Part shown: piece by piece, positions 25,516-35,472 of the stretch
How the letters are laid out: every line of letters starts with the position of its first letter
How positions within the stretch are numbered: position 1 is the stretch's first letter
DNA from: Paenibacillus campinasensis
GTDB taxonomy: Bacteria > Bacillota > Bacilli > Paenibacillales > Paenibacillaceae
Reading direction: 5' to 3'
DNA: 64,000 nucleotides
NCBI RefSeq assembly: GCF_002272015.1
Contig: NZ_NPBY01000021.1
Coordinates: forward strand, 124,001 to 188,000
Position numbers and translations under genes: made by a program
The notes under the pieces: generated by a model
Seen by the model: the letters and a program-made list of their open reading frames with translations, nothing else
What the model was told of the DNA's origin: nothing
Database searches by the model: none

Positions 25516-26781
25516 TTGAAGAAAGTAAAGAAGATGCTGAGCTTATTGACAGCTACAGCTTTAGTGGCAACGTTGGCGGCCTGCGGTTCACCTCAGAATG
25601 ATACGGGAGCTGCGAATGGCGGGGGTAACACGGACGGTGAGAAGCTTAAGAAGATTACGATCTTCCAATCTAAAGTAGAAATTACGGAGCCTCTGGAGCA
25701 ATTGGCAAAGACATATCAGCAAGAGACAGGCAATGAAGTGGAGGTTTGGGGAGCTGCGGGTGACGCTTACATGCAGCAGCTGGTCGCAAGACTGGGCAGT
25801 AACCAAGGTCCTACCATTTTCAGCGTAGCTCAGGGCCCTGAGGCGGAGAGACTGAAATCGTATCTGACCGATTTGAGCGATGAAGAGTTCGTACAGAACA
25901 TCGCGCCGGATATGGAACTTAAAGACGAGGATAAAATTGTCGGCATTCCTTACGGTGTAGAAGGCTTCGGTCTTGTATACAATAATGAGCTGGTGAATCC
26001 TTCGGATATTACGGACCTGGATTCCTTCACGAAGTTCCTGGAGCAGATGAAAGCTGAAGGCAAGAACGGACTGAGCTTGTCCCAAGAAGCCTACTTCCTG
26101 ATTGGGCACATCCTGAATACGCCGTTTGCGCTTCAACAGGAGCCGCTTGAGTTTATCGATCAGCTGAACAAAGGCGAAGTGAAGATGGCAGACACGCCGG
26201 AATTCCAGGAATGGGCAAAATTCATGGAAGCGATCCGCGCACATGCTACCAACCCGATGGAAATCAAATATGACACTCAAATGGGTGACTTTGCTACAGG
26301 AAGAACAGCGATGGTTCACCAAGGTAACTGGAGCTTCACCATGCTTGAAGACTTTGAAGACTTCGGTTCCAATGTTGGCATGATGCCGTTCCCGCTGGCC
26401 GGAAACGACAAGATTGCGGTTGGCGTAGCAAGTTACTGGGTTGTTAACAACCAGGCTGATGCTGAAGAAGCCAAAGCTGCAAAGGCTTTCCTAAACTGGC
26501 TGTTCACAAGTGAAACCGGTAAAAAAGCGATTGTAGACGATTTCAAATTCATCCCGGCGTTGACCAACATTGAAGCAGGCAACCTGGATCCGCTGTCCGA
26601 AGCGGTGCATGAAGCAACCTCCAGCGGACAAACGATTCCTTGGGCGCTGAACTACTTCCCGGCTGGTATCATCACCAATGACCTGGCTCCGGCAACACAG
26701 GAGTTCTTCATGGATAGCAGCATTTCCGGTGAGCAATATCTGCAAAAGCTGGATGAAGTGTGGGCGAGAGCAGCAAGCTAA
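25516..26781 (+). CDS. Sugar ABC transporter substrate-binding lipoprotein (family 1)
   Basis: The 421-residue protein has lipobox LAAC (Cys22), a short Gly/Asn linker, and a family 1 binding protein fold resembling maltose or oligosaccharide binders (GIPYGVEGFGLVYNNEL, MVHQGNWSF). The TTG start follows GGGGGAGG. The operon has the binding protein and two permeases but no ATPase, as is usual in Bacillales, where a shared MsmX-like ATPase serves many sugar importers. The substrate is not evident. Confidence 0.92.
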   Translation: MKKVKKMLSLLTATALVATLAACGSPQNDTGAANGGGNTDGEKLKKITIFQSKVEITEPLEQLAKTYQQETGNEVEVWGAAGDAYMQQLVARLGSNQGPTIFSVAQGPEAERLKSYLTDLSDEEFVQNIAPDMELKDEDKIVGIPYGVEGFGLVYNNELVNPSDITDLDSFTKFLEQMKAEGKNGLSLSQEAYFLIGHILNTPFALQQEPLEFIDQLNKGEVKMADTPEFQEWAKFMEAIRAHATNPMEIKYDTQMGDFATGRTAMVHQGNWSFTMLEDFEDFGSNVGMMPFPLAGNDKIAVGVASYWVVNNQADAEEAKAAKAFLNWLFTSETGKKAIVDDFKFIPALTNIEAGNLDPLSEAVHEATSSGQTIPWALNYFPAGIITNDLAPATQEFFMDSSISGEQYLQKLDEVWARAAS

Positions 26782-26808
26782 GTAACGTAACACCCTTTAT
26801 AAAAAGAC

Positions 26809-26859
26809 AAAAGCCTAACCTCGCTTGTTAGGTGGAGCGTTAGGCTTTTGCTTTTTTTT
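26809..26859 (+). terminator. Intercistronic terminator / attenuator
   Basis: AAAAGCCTAAC and GTTAGGCTTTT pair across a 19-base loop, followed by CTTTTTTTT. It lies between the binding protein and the first permease. Partial read-through would give more binding protein than permease. Confidence 0.8.
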
Positions 26860-27014
26860 CTAAGTCTGAAACACACAAATCAGAGCTTTTTAAATGCAAT
26901 CAAGGTTTGATGCCCTTGTTCTTGTAAGGGAAGGATAGGGGAACTGCTCCTTGGTCCGAAACTCGAGGCTTGATTGTATTTAAAACGAACTTAGCGAGAA
27001 GGAAGGTATGGGTT

Positions 27015-27887
27015 ATGCATAGAAAAGACAAAGCTTGGTTCGCCCTATTTACAGTACCGCTACTGTTTATTTTTTCAACCGTGGTCATTATACCGTTCAT
27101 TATCGGTATTATATATTCCTTCGTGAATTGGGATGGCATCCCGGCGAATCCGAAGGTATTTGTTGGCCTGGATAACTACGTCCAGCTGTTTCAAGATACA
27201 CGGTTTTTGATGTCGGCATGGCATACGGTACAGTTTACGCTGCTGGCTTTGATATTGGTGAACGTGCTCGGGCTGGCTTTTGCCCTTCTGGTGACGACGA
27301 AGCTTCGGAGCCGCAATGCCGCGCGCACGATGTTCTTCATGCCGAACCTGATCGGCGGTCTGATTCTCGGTTACATCTGGCAGTTTATTTTTACAGATGC
27401 GTTCAGAAATATGGGTGAAATGACAGGCTGGGGAGGCATCTTCTTCAACTGGCTGCTGCATCCGCAGTTTGCGCTGTATGCGCTCGTCGTTGTTTTTGCT
27501 TGGCAGCTTGCCGGTTATACGATGATTATCTACATTGCCGGTATTCAAGGGATTCCGGATGAATTGATGGAGGCCGCCAAGGTGGATGGCGCGAACATGG
27601 GTCAGCGCTTGCGGAAGATCGTATTCCCGCTCTTGATGCCTTCCTTTACGATCTGTTTGTTCCTGACGCTGTCCGGAGCATTCAAAATTTACGATGTGAA
27701 CCTGTCCTTGACCAAGGGCGGACCGAACAATGCGACCGAGATGTTTGCGATGAACATCTTTAATGAAATTTTTGCTTACGGAAACTACGGACTCGGTCAG
27801 GCTAAAGCGATTATCTTCTTCCTGATTGTAGCCGGACTGACATTAACCCAAGTGATCGTGACGAAGAGAAGAGAGGTGCAGATGTAA
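27015..27887 (+). CDS. Sugar ABC transporter permease, MalF/UgpA type
   Basis: The product of 290 residues has six membrane segments and the EAA loop ELMEAAKVDGANMGQRLRKI. The start at 27015 follows GAAGGAAGGT; the in-frame upstream extension has no site. It overlaps the second permease by one base (TAATG). The two form the membrane channel for the sugar bound by the lipoprotein encoded just upstream. Confidence 0.92.
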   Translation: MHRKDKAWFALFTVPLLFIFSTVVIIPFIIGIIYSFVNWDGIPANPKVFVGLDNYVQLFQDTRFLMSAWHTVQFTLLALILVNVLGLAFALLVTTKLRSRNAARTMFFMPNLIGGLILGYIWQFIFTDAFRNMGEMTGWGGIFFNWLLHPQFALYALVVVFAWQLAGYTMIIYIAGIQGIPDELMEAAKVDGANMGQRLRKIVFPLLMPSFTICLFLTLSGAFKIYDVNLSLTKGGPNNATEMFAMNIFNEIFAYGNYGLGQAKAIIFFLIVAGLTLTQVIVTKRREVQM

Positions 27888-28723
27888 TGAAGAAAACAGG
27901 CAAGTGGGCACTTGATATTCTGCTGTTACTCTTTTCGCTGGTATTCTTGTCCCCGATCTTCATTATGGTAATCAACTCGTTCAAGAACCGCGCGGAGCTG
28001 TATGAGAACGTACTGGCGCTGCCATCGTCCTTCAGCTTTGAGTATTACCGGTCGGCGATGGAGAGAATGAACTTCTTCACGGCGCTTGGCAACTCGCTGT
28101 ACGTCACGATTACCTCGGTTATTATCGTGATCATCCTGGCCTCCATGACCGCATGGATGCTCGTCAGAACAGACAACAAGCTGAGCAAGATCATCTTCTT
28201 CACTTTCGTGGCAACGATGCTCATTCCGTTCCAGACGCTGATGATGCCGCTGATGCAGGTGATGGACTGGATTCGCAGCACGCTGCACATTCCGATGCTG
28301 AATACGCATGAAGGTCTGATCTACATGAACGTCGGATTCTCATCCAGTATGGCGGTGTTCCTGTACCATGGATTTATCAAGTCCGTGCCGGTCGCGCTGG
28401 AAGAGGCGGCAACGCTCGATGGCTGCTCCAAGTTCGGCGTGTTCTGGCGAATCGTGTTCCCATTGTTGAAAAACATCACGGTGACCGTAGCTATCCTGAA
28501 CGTGATCGCATTGTGGAACGACTACCTGCTGCCGTCCCTGACCTTGTCCGACGTCGGACTGCGGACGATTCCGCTCTCCACGTTCTACTTCTTCGGACAG
28601 TTCACGATTGTGTGGAACCAAGCGATGGCGGGATTGACGCTGACGATTATCCCGGTTGTCATCTTCTACATGTTCGCTCAAAAGTACATCATCAAAGGGA
28701 TCGCCGCGGGTGCGGTGAAGTAA
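27887..28723 (+). CDS. Sugar ABC transporter permease, MalG/UgpE type
   Basis: The 278-residue permease has six membrane segments and the EAA loop ALEEAATLDGCSKFGVFWRI. It is the MalG-type partner of the preceding permease. It closes the operon and is followed by a terminator at 28759. Confidence 0.92.
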   Translation: MKKTGKWALDILLLLFSLVFLSPIFIMVINSFKNRAELYENVLALPSSFSFEYYRSAMERMNFFTALGNSLYVTITSVIIVIILASMTAWMLVRTDNKLSKIIFFTFVATMLIPFQTLMMPLMQVMDWIRSTLHIPMLNTHEGLIYMNVGFSSSMAVFLYHGFIKSVPVALEEAATLDGCSKFGVFWRIVFPLLKNITVTVAILNVIALWNDYLLPSLTLSDVGLRTIPLSTFYFFGQFTIVWNQAMAGLTLTIIPVVIFYMFAQKYIIKGIAAGAVK

Positions 28724-28758
28724 TCCGGATGGTGTGGTGGGCAGTCAACATGCTATGC

Positions 28759-28785
28759 AGCCTGCTCCTTCTTGATGAAGGGGCA
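28759..28785 (+). terminator. Operon terminator
   Basis: AGCCTGCTCCTTC and GAAGGGGCAGGCT pair around TTGAT (with one G-T pair), followed by TTTTT. The 366-base gap that contains it also holds the MerR-type promoter at 29001. Nothing else was seen there. Confidence 0.85.
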
Positions 28786-29000
28786 GGCTTTTTTATTATG
28801 GGGTGTCGGTTGTCTGGAACGGTATTCCTATTTTTTTCTTTTTCATGAATATCCCTTTTACTCAGGAAGTTGAGGGACGAGGGAGGGGCGATGGGAAGAG
28901 TATGTGAAATGCCGAAGTTGCTGTTTCTGTGCCACCTGACCGAAGGGGATAACGGTGCAAAGCGTCCGGTAAGCAAGCAACCGGTAAGCATAGAATGCAC

Positions 29001-29032
29001 TTGACCCTGACACCGATGTCAGGTGTTATAGT
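29001..29032 (+). promoter_or_regulatory. MerR-type promoter with dyad in a 20-base spacer
   Basis: A -35 box TTGACC (29001-29006) and a -10 box TATAGT (29027-29032) are separated by 20 bases, longer than the optimal 17. The spacer contains the inverted repeat CCTGACA-CCGA-TGTCAGG, partly overlapping the -35. This is the classic layout for MerR-family activators, which twist the DNA to realign the boxes. A MerR-family gene lies in the transcript that starts here. Confidence 0.7.
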
Positions 29033-29089
29033 GGGATCACCGTCATGGATAGGCATGACAGAAAAAAAGATAAGGCGGGTGTACTAACA

Positions 29090-29401
29090 ATGGCTATTGT
29101 GAATGTTACTGATGCGAGCTTTGACCGTGAAATAGAGAAAGGAACCGTGCTTGTAGACTTTTGGGCGACATGGTGTCCTCCTTGCAAGTTGATTGCCCCG
29201 ATATTAGACGAACTGGATCAGGAGATGCCCGATCTGAAAATCGTGAAAGTGGACGTCGATGACAATCCGGAAACAGCAAGCCGCTTCGGCGTCATGAGCA
29301 TCCCGACACTCATCGTGTTTAAGAATGGCGAGGCGGTAGATAAAGTGGTGGGCTTCCGCCCCAAAGAGGCGCTGAAGGGGCTTTTATCGAAGCAGATGTG
29401 A
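29090..29401 (+). CDS. Thioredoxin
   Basis: This 103-residue thioredoxin has the active site WCPPC (about 28-32, where standard TrxA has WCGPC) and the cis-proline segment MSIPTLIVF. It reduces protein disulphides in the cytoplasm. The start at 29090 gives the usual family length; the longer frame upstream is not expected. It is followed 75 bases later by a MerR regulator and preceded by a MerR-type promoter. It is probably a stress-inducible second thioredoxin, since WCPPC differs from the housekeeping motif. Confidence 0.93.
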   Translation: MAIVNVTDASFDREIEKGTVLVDFWATWCPPCKLIAPILDELDQEMPDLKIVKVDVDDNPETASRFGVMSIPTLIVFKNGEAVDKVVGFRPKEALKGLLSKQM

Positions 29402-29475
29402 CGAAAATGGAACACAATGTTGCCGGTTTGATCTACAATGAGAGTTAGGCCAGACATCCACAGGAGGTGATCGGT

Positions 29476-29847
29476 ATGAAAATCGGCGAATTATCCCGTA
29501 AGACGGGTGTGAGCATTCGTTCCCTGCGTTATTATGAGCAGCAGAAGCTCATCACGCCCGTACGCCTGGATAACGGGTATCGAGAGTACAGTCCGTTTGC
29601 CGTCGAGCAGGTGAAGACGATTCGTCTATATCTGGGCCTTGGCTTCACTACCGAGCAAATTGCCGGTTTTCTCCACTGCGTCCTCCAGAACAAGGAATCG
29701 TTCTGTCGCGAGATCCTTCCGATGTACAAATTGAAAATTGCCGAGCTGAATGAGCAGATTCAGCTGTTGACGATGATTAAATCGAATCTGGAAGAGCGGG
29801 TGCATTCGATTCTGGAGGAAAACGGGGGACTGGCGGGACAGCACTAA
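29476..29847 (+). CDS. MerR-family transcriptional regulator
   Basis: The 123-residue protein has an N-terminal MerR winged helix (KIGELSRKTGVSIRSLRYYE), the second wing region GYREYSPFAVEQV, and a C-terminal dimerisation helix of about 45 residues with no large ligand domain. Two cysteines (LHCVLQNKESFC) precede the helix and could sense thiol stress or a metal. GGAGGTGAT precedes the ATG. It probably binds the dyad at 29006-29023 and controls its own gene together with the thioredoxin gene. Confidence 0.9.
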   Translation: MKIGELSRKTGVSIRSLRYYEQQKLITPVRLDNGYREYSPFAVEQVKTIRLYLGLGFTTEQIAGFLHCVLQNKESFCREILPMYKLKIAELNEQIQLLTMIKSNLEERVHSILEENGGLAGQH

Positions 29848-29874
29848 CATTTATCCTAAGGTTGAAGGTGAGAC

Positions 29875-31050
29875 ATGGTGAGAGGTAACTACGCATCGAT
29901 AAGTGCAGTTTCAACGGCAACGAACTATATTTTGGTGGAGGAAGACACAAGCACCCGGACCTATCGCACTTATATCAAACCGCGTGAATCGGGGCCCCTT
30001 GAGCTGAGGCTGTGGCACAGCAATGCTGTCGATTCCACATGGGATGTCGGCGCGGTCGCCAAAGGGAGTATGCCGGGCGGTTCCTGGCGCATTGAAGCAG
30101 CCTATGTCGCGGATGGCGGCACAGACCGCAATGGGCAGGTTGTACCAGGGACCAGCGTTCAGGTTATGTTCGGCGGGCAGCCGGACAAGGAGGTCGCGCC
30201 AAGCGAGACATTCTGGAGTGACCCGGTGCAGATCGAACTGTCCGAGGGGCATGATCTGGCCTTTACTTGGACCATTACAACATCTTCTTCGGGTGCATCG
30301 GTGCCATACAATACCGAAGGACTGCTCGTATCAGCGTATGAGGCTGAGGGGAATCAGGCAAAGGACGGGCCTCACGATAAGTTCATCCCGGCGGCGAATC
30401 GCTTGGTCATGCCTGCCTTTATAGGATATGCCAAGCCGCAGGCCGAGCCGGTGAAGCAGCGGATCGTCTTCCTGGGGGACTCCATTACCCAGGGTGTCAG
30501 AACGGCTAAGGATGGCTATACGTATTGGGTGGCCCGCATCGCGGATGGCCTTGGGCCCGATTACAGCGTATGGAATCTTGGTTCCGGCTGGGCCAGAGCG
30601 TATGATGCCTCGGCTGACGGCCCCTGGCTCGCGAAGGCGGCTGAGGGGGATATTGTGGCTGTGGCGCTCGGGGTGAACGACATCGATATTGGAGCCAGAA
30701 GCTCCGAAGAGCTTCTGGGTGATTTAACCGCAATTGTTAAGCGGTTGAAGCAGAAGAAGAGGGATGCCGGGTCGGCAGTCCAGGTCATTCTCTTCACCGT
30801 GCCTCCGTTCAATTTTACCGGGGATCGGGAAAAGGTATGGCGCACCGTCAATGAGGTGATTCGGACCCGTCCTCCTGAAGGGGTGGATGCGGTGTTTGAT
30901 TTCGCTGAACTGCTGTCCTGCCCGGCCCCGGATGAACACCGGATTGAGCCGAAGTATATGAGTAATGCGGATGATCCGCACCCGAGCGGCCTCGCTGGCG
31001 CAGTGGTGGCGGAAGCGTTCCTGAAATGGTTCGCAGCTGCTTATCAGTGA
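29875..31050 (+). CDS. SGNH/GDSL-family hydrolase
   Basis: The 391-residue protein has an N-terminal beta-rich domain (to about 190) and a C-terminal SGNH hydrolase. The motifs present are FLGDSITQG with the nucleophile Ser203, the Gly of NLGSGWAR, GVNDIDIG, and the Asp-x-x-His block DDPHPSGLAG. It should remove acyl groups from carbohydrates or lipids. There is no signal peptide, so it probably acts inside the cell. GAAGGTGAG lies before the ATG. It follows merR by 27 bases, which may reflect co-transcription or chance. Confidence 0.88.
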   Translation: MVRGNYASISAVSTATNYILVEEDTSTRTYRTYIKPRESGPLELRLWHSNAVDSTWDVGAVAKGSMPGGSWRIEAAYVADGGTDRNGQVVPGTSVQVMFGGQPDKEVAPSETFWSDPVQIELSEGHDLAFTWTITTSSSGASVPYNTEGLLVSAYEAEGNQAKDGPHDKFIPAANRLVMPAFIGYAKPQAEPVKQRIVFLGDSITQGVRTAKDGYTYWVARIADGLGPDYSVWNLGSGWARAYDASADGPWLAKAAEGDIVAVALGVNDIDIGARSSEELLGDLTAIVKRLKQKKRDAGSAVQVILFTVPPFNFTGDREKVWRTVNEVIRTRPPEGVDAVFDFAELLSCPAPDEHRIEPKYMSNADDPHPSGLAGAVVAEAFLKWFAAAYQ

Positions 31051-31165
31051 GCGAAGCGGGAAGTCACAGTCGGAGTTGCCGCTGCCGCTGAAGTTAGCCG
31101 CTGTGGTTTCAGCTTCAGCTTCAGCTGCAGCCGCAGATACAGAAGCAGGTAGGCAGGCCGGGAAG

Positions 31166-32713
31166 CTAGAACCGCTCCGATACGAGCTTCGCCTGCGTGA
31201 ACAGCAGCAGATAATCCCGGCCTCCGGCCTTGGAATCCGTTCCGGACATGTTGAAGCCGCCGAACGGATGAACGCCTACGAGCGCTCCGGTACATTTACG
31301 ATTGAAATAAAGGTTGCCGACATGGAACTGCTTCCTGGCCAGCTCCAGATGTGCACGGTTGTTGGAGAAGACAGCGCCGGTCAGACCGTAATCGGTCTGA
31401 TTGGCCATGGCCAGGGCTTCTTCGAATGAGCCGGCCTTCGTAAAGGCGACAACCGGGCCGAATATTTCCTCCTGCGATATGCGGGCCGCGCGGTCCACAT
31501 CGGCGAATATGGTCGGTTGAATGAAATACCCCTCCGGGTCCCCCGGAAATCCCCCCAGCACCAGCTTGCCTTCCTGTTTTCCAATCTCCACATATTCCAA
31601 GATTTTGCGATACGCCGATTCATCGATAACAGGCCCCACCTGCACTTTGGCATAGGCGGGATTGCCTACGACGAGCTTTTTGGATCGTTCCACGACCTTT
31701 TGCAATACTGACGCATAGACCTGTTCATGCACGATCGCTCTTGAGCAGGCCGAGCATTTCTGTCCGGAGAAGCCGAACGCGGAGGCGGTAATCGCGTCTG
31801 CGGCGAGTTCAAGATCGGCGTGCTCATCGACAATAATGGCGTCCTTGCCGCCCATTTCCGCAATAACGCGCTTGATCCATTGTTGCCCCGGCTGGATCTT
31901 GGCTGCGCGCTCCTGGATGCGGAGCCCGACATCACGGGAGCCGGTGAAGCTGATGAACCGCGTCAGCGGGTGATCCACCAGGAAATCGCCGATCTCGTGC
32001 CCTGGCCCCGGCACATAGTTGACTACGCCCGGCGGCAGGCTGACCTCTTCCAGCAGCTCGACGAATTTGGCGGCGATGACCGGTGTGGCGCTGGCCGGCT
32101 TCAGCACGACCGTGTTGCCGGACACGAGGGCGGCCGATGTCATGCCTGCCATAATGGCGAGCGGGAAGTTCCAGGGCGGAATTACAATTCCGACTCCGAG
32201 CGGGATGTAGTAGAGATGATTCTCCTCCTCGTCATGCGGTATCAACGGCTGAGGGTCGCTGAGACGCTGCATCTCCCGAGCATAAAATTCCATGAAATCA
32301 ATCGCCTCTGCCGTATCGGCATCCGCCTCAGCCCGCGTCTTCCCGGCTTCGAGTGTCAGCAAGGCGGAGAATTCGAATTTGCGCCGACGCATTAGGGCAG
32401 CAGCCTTGTACAAGTACCGGGCCCTTTCGTTCGGATCGGTATTCTTCCAGGATTCGAAAGCAAGCGCCGCTGCTTGAACCGCCTGCTCTGCCAATGCAGT
32501 GTCCGCCTGGGACACCGTGCCGATGACCTGCCTTTTGCGGGCTGGGTTAACCGAGCTGTGGGAGCGTTCTGTACGGATTTTGGCTCCGCCGATCACGAGC
32601 GGATAATGCTGCCCCAGGTTCGCCTCGGCTTGAGCCAGTGCGCTATCGTACTGCTGGTTGACGGAATCGTCGCTGAAATCGAGAAACGGTTCATTGTGAT
32701 AAGCTGATCGCAT
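31166..32713 (-). CDS. rocA: L-glutamate gamma-semialdehyde (1-pyrroline-5-carboxylate) dehydrogenase
   Basis: The 515-residue aldehyde dehydrogenase oxidises glutamate semialdehyde to glutamate with NAD, the second step of proline breakdown. It shows the catalytic cysteine in [12 protein letters not shown], the general base in [11 protein letters not shown], and FTGSRDVG in the cofactor region. AAGGAGG precedes the ATG. It is divergent from a proline dehydrogenase gene, which supports the assignment; the 154-base region between them should hold both promoters. Confidence 0.95.
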   Translation of the reverse strand: MRSAYHNEPFLDFSDDSVNQQYDSALAQAEANLGQHYPLVIGGAKIRTERSHSSVNPARKRQVIGTVSQADTALAEQAVQAAALAFESWKNTDPNERARYLYKAAALMRRRKFEFSALLTLEAGKTRAEADADTAEAIDFMEFYAREMQRLSDPQPLIPHDEEENHLYYIPLGVGIVIPPWNFPLAIMAGMTSAALVSGNTVVLKPASATPVIAAKFVELLEEVSLPPGVVNYVPGPGHEIGDFLVDHPLTRFISFTGSRDVGLRIQERAAKIQPGQQWIKRVIAEMGGKDAIIVDEHADLELAADAITASAFGFSGQKCSACSRAIVHEQVYASVLQKVVERSKKLVVGNPAYAKVQVGPVIDESAYRKILEYVEIGKQEGKLVLGGFPGDPEGYFIQPTIFADVDRAARISQEEIFGPVVAFTKAGSFEEALAMANQTDYGLTGAVFSNNRAHLELARKQFHVGNLYFNRKCTGALVGVHPFGGFNMSGTDSKAGGRDYLLLFTQAKLVSERF

Positions 32714-32867
32714 AAGGAGGCCTCCTTGATAAGAGTTACTCTATGTTGATATGTATGTCTTCTTGCATGACGACATGATTTTTGCATATGTGTTAAGGGG
32801 GAGGTTTTTACACCCGTGAAGGAAGTAAGGGGCTTCTTTTCTTACCTTGCAAAGGAGGAGCTTGGCC

Positions 32868-33788
32868 ATGGACGGTACCGAGTTTTACCGCAAAATTGTG
32901 CTGACGGTGTCCGGGAACAGGGTTGTAAAATGGTTGTCCATTAAATATGGGAAGAAGCTGGCGAGAAGATTTATTGCCGGCGATACGCTGGATGAGGCGC
33001 TGGATGAAATCGAGCGGCTGAACGAGAAGGGGATTATGGTCACGCTGGACCACCTCGGCGAAGGGATCACGAGTCTGGATGAGGCGGCGGTCTACCGGGA
33101 AGAGTATTTGCGGCTGATTGAAGGCATCGCCAGCAGAAAGGTCAAGTCGAATGTGTCGCTGAAGCCGACCCAGATGGGACTTGGGCTGGACCCGAAGGCG
33201 GCTTACGAGAACATAAAAGCCGTTGTGCAGAAAGCGAAGCAGCATCGCAATTTTGTCCGTATCGATATGGAGGACTCGCCGTATACCCAGGCTACAATAG
33301 ACATGACGCTTCGGCTCCATGCCGAAGGGCTGACGAATGTCGGGACGGTCATGCAGGCCTATCTGCACCGGACGGAGGAGGATGTGAAAGCGCTTATGAA
33401 GGCCGGGGTCAACTTGCGTCTGGTGAAGGGGGCATATAAGGAGCCGAACTCGATTGCGTATCAGAAGAAAGATGAGGTTATCGAAAATTACAAAAGGATC
33501 ATCCGGCTTCACCTGGACCAAGGCGTGTACACGGCCATTGCTTCCCATGATGATAAGATCATCGACTGGGTCAAGGTGTTTGCGAAGCAGCAGCGCATTG
33601 ATAAACAGGCTTTTGAATTCCAGATGCTGTACGGATTGCGCATGAATGATCAGGCTGCGCTTGCCAAAGATGGCTACCGGGTGCGCTGCTATCTGCCTTA
33701 TGGTACGATGTGGTACCCGTACTTTACACGCAGGCTGGCGGAGAAGCCGGCCAATCTGATGATGGTGCTGAAGAATATGTTTAAATGA
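32868..33788 (+). CDS. fadM: Proline dehydrogenase
   Basis: The product of 306 residues is a monofunctional FAD-dependent proline dehydrogenase that oxidises proline to pyrroline-5-carboxylate. Motifs include SLKPTQMGLGLD, FVRIDMEDSPYT and the C-terminal YLPYGTMWYPYFTRRLAE, which holds the substrate-binding arginines. ATG at 32868 follows AAGGAGGAG at 7 bases; the earlier in-frame ATG lacks a site. With rocA it forms a complete proline-to-glutamate pathway. Confidence 0.95.
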   Translation: MDGTEFYRKIVLTVSGNRVVKWLSIKYGKKLARRFIAGDTLDEALDEIERLNEKGIMVTLDHLGEGITSLDEAAVYREEYLRLIEGIASRKVKSNVSLKPTQMGLGLDPKAAYENIKAVVQKAKQHRNFVRIDMEDSPYTQATIDMTLRLHAEGLTNVGTVMQAYLHRTEEDVKALMKAGVNLRLVKGAYKEPNSIAYQKKDEVIENYKRIIRLHLDQGVYTAIASHDDKIIDWVKVFAKQQRIDKQAFEFQMLYGLRMNDQAALAKDGYRVRCYLPYGTMWYPYFTRRLAEKPANLMMVLKNMFK

Positions 33789-33961
33789 TTGTCTGGAGCA
33801 GATATGCGGATATACCCTCACAGAATGATCAACCGGCAGACAACAATAAACCCCCTCCCGTTCGGCTCAGTCTTCACAAGGTCTGAAGCGAATCGGGAAG
33901 AGGTTGCAGTTAAGCGGAAGCGTCACGGCGGATGCTCGCTTGGTATGGCTTTCGCTCCGGC

Positions 33962-34597
33962 TTATTCGCCGGAGAGGGAATGATCCCCCGTTATATATTT
34001 TTCTGTCAGAATGGACAGCAGCTGAATGCCGACTTCATTCTCCCCGCCTTCCGGGATAATCAGGTCGGCGTATTTCTTGGAAGGCTCGATGAAGGCTTCG
34101 TGCATCGGTTTCACCGTAGACAAGTACTGCTGGTGAATGGACTGGATCGTCCGCCCGCGCTCCTCGATGTCCCGTACCACCCGGCGCAGAATGCGCACAT
34201 CCGGGTCGGTGTCCACAAACACTTTGATGTTCAGCAGCTTCCGGAGATTCTCGTCGGACAACACAAACAGCCCTTCGATGATGACGATGTGATTCGGTCT
34301 CAGCTCCACGGTTCTGTCCGGGAACCGGGAGTGCGTGGTGAAATCATAGACGGGGGCTTGCGCGGTCTGGCCGGCTTTCAGTTGTTGCAGATGCTCGATC
34401 AGCAGCTCCGTATCGAACGCGAACGGGTGATCATAGTTGATGGTCTCCCTTTCGGTCAAGCTGAGATGCTGGTGATCCTTGTAATAATTGTCCTGTGAAA
34501 TGAACGTTACTTTATCTGATCCGAGTCGGTCAATGACGGAGCGGGCTACTGTCGTTTTCCCTGATCCGGTGCCGCCGGCGATACCAATGATGAGCAT
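33962..34597 (-). CDS. udk: Uridine kinase
   Basis: The 211-residue enzyme, the same length as Bacillus Udk, phosphorylates uridine and cytidine for nucleotide salvage. It has the P-loop GGTGSGKTT at 8-16, FISQDNYYKD, YDHPFAFDTELL, and the KPMHEAFIEPSKKYADLIIP region. The start at 34597 gives the P-loop at the normal distance; AGGGAGGG is upstream but somewhat far. A hairpin (CTCCGGC with GCCGGAG, near 33957-33976) overlaps the end of the gene. Confidence 0.95.
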   Translation of the reverse strand: MLIIGIAGGTGSGKTTVARSVIDRLGSDKVTFISQDNYYKDHQHLSLTERETINYDHPFAFDTELLIEHLQQLKAGQTAQAPVYDFTTHSRFPDRTVELRPNHIVIIEGLFVLSDENLRKLLNIKVFVDTDPDVRILRRVVRDIEERGRTIQSIHQQYLSTVKPMHEAFIEPSKKYADLIIPEGGENEVGIQLLSILTEKYITGDHSLSGE

Positions 34598-34780
34598 GGC
34601 GAATCCATTACCCTCCCTAAACATTACAATTCCATTATTGTAGCATAGCTTGCTCTTATTTTCACTATAGGGGATAGGGCAAAAGCTGGGAGTTGATCTG
34701 GAAAGTGCGGAAGTGAAGATTGAGTAAGCATCATTCGCCTGAGAACAGCTCATATTGGCACGTGTTGGCGTGTGCGGAGC

Positions 34781-34807
34781 GACCACATATGAAGGTCACA
34801 TGTGGTC
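34781..34807 (-). other. Hairpin upstream of udk
   Basis: GACCACAT (34781-34788) and ATGTGGTC (34800-34807) pair around an 11-base loop. It may end the leftward ybjQ transcript, although no T tract is present. The rest of the 278-base gap before udk shows nothing clear. Confidence 0.4.
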
Positions 34808-34875
34808 GACCGGCCGCCGTCATGCAGCCTAACACCGCACGCTCGGGCTGCACGCAGTGCGAATGCGATCCAGGA

Positions 34876-35187
34876 TTACACTACGACAGCGGTTCCGCTG
34901 ACGGCGACCATCAGCATTCCTTCCCGGATGACTTCGTAGTCGATGTCCACGCCGATGATCGCGTTGGCTCCAAGACGCACCGCTTGCTCCTCCATCTCGG
35001 CAAGTGCGGCATCTCGGGCTTCGCTCAGCTTGTTCTCATAAGCGCCGGAGCGCCCGCCGACAATATCGGTAATGGACGCCAGGAAGTCCCGCACCACATT
35101 GGCGCCCATAATGACTTCCCCGGTCACAACACCGATGTATCTTCGAGCCGGATAACCTTCAATGGTGGATGTCGTCGTAATAATCAT
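34876..35187 (-). CDS. YbjQ/UPF0145 family protein
   Basis: The 103-residue product fits the YbjQ family (heavy-metal-binding-like), with the typical [18 protein letters not shown] start, an [14 protein letters not shown] helix and [13 protein letters not shown]. Members form pentamers and their role is not settled. GAAGGAAAA precedes the ATG. It stands alone between udk and sstT. Confidence 0.88.
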   Translation of the reverse strand: MIITTTSTIEGYPARRYIGVVTGEVIMGANVVRDFLASITDIVGGRSGAYENKLSEARDAALAEMEEQAVRLGANAIIGVDIDYEVIREGMLMVAVSGTAVVV

Positions 35188-35472
35188 AGCAATTTTCCTT
35201 CTTTCATATCGATTTGTTATTGCCTGAAGATCGGTACAACTGTGCTAAAGCAGAAAGCTTCGGTATTGTCTTCTATTACGCTGATGCAGCAAGAGGGGTT
35301 CCACGAATTTATGGGACTGTTCTGTCGGCAATAGTTATAGTAGAATTTATTTTAAGAATACATAATATTCCAGTCTCACACAACAGACCCTTTACATGAT
35401 AAACTAACGCTATAGCTCATTACAGCGTCGAAACGGTGCTTAGTGATATTATTGTGGATCCGGAGGAATACG

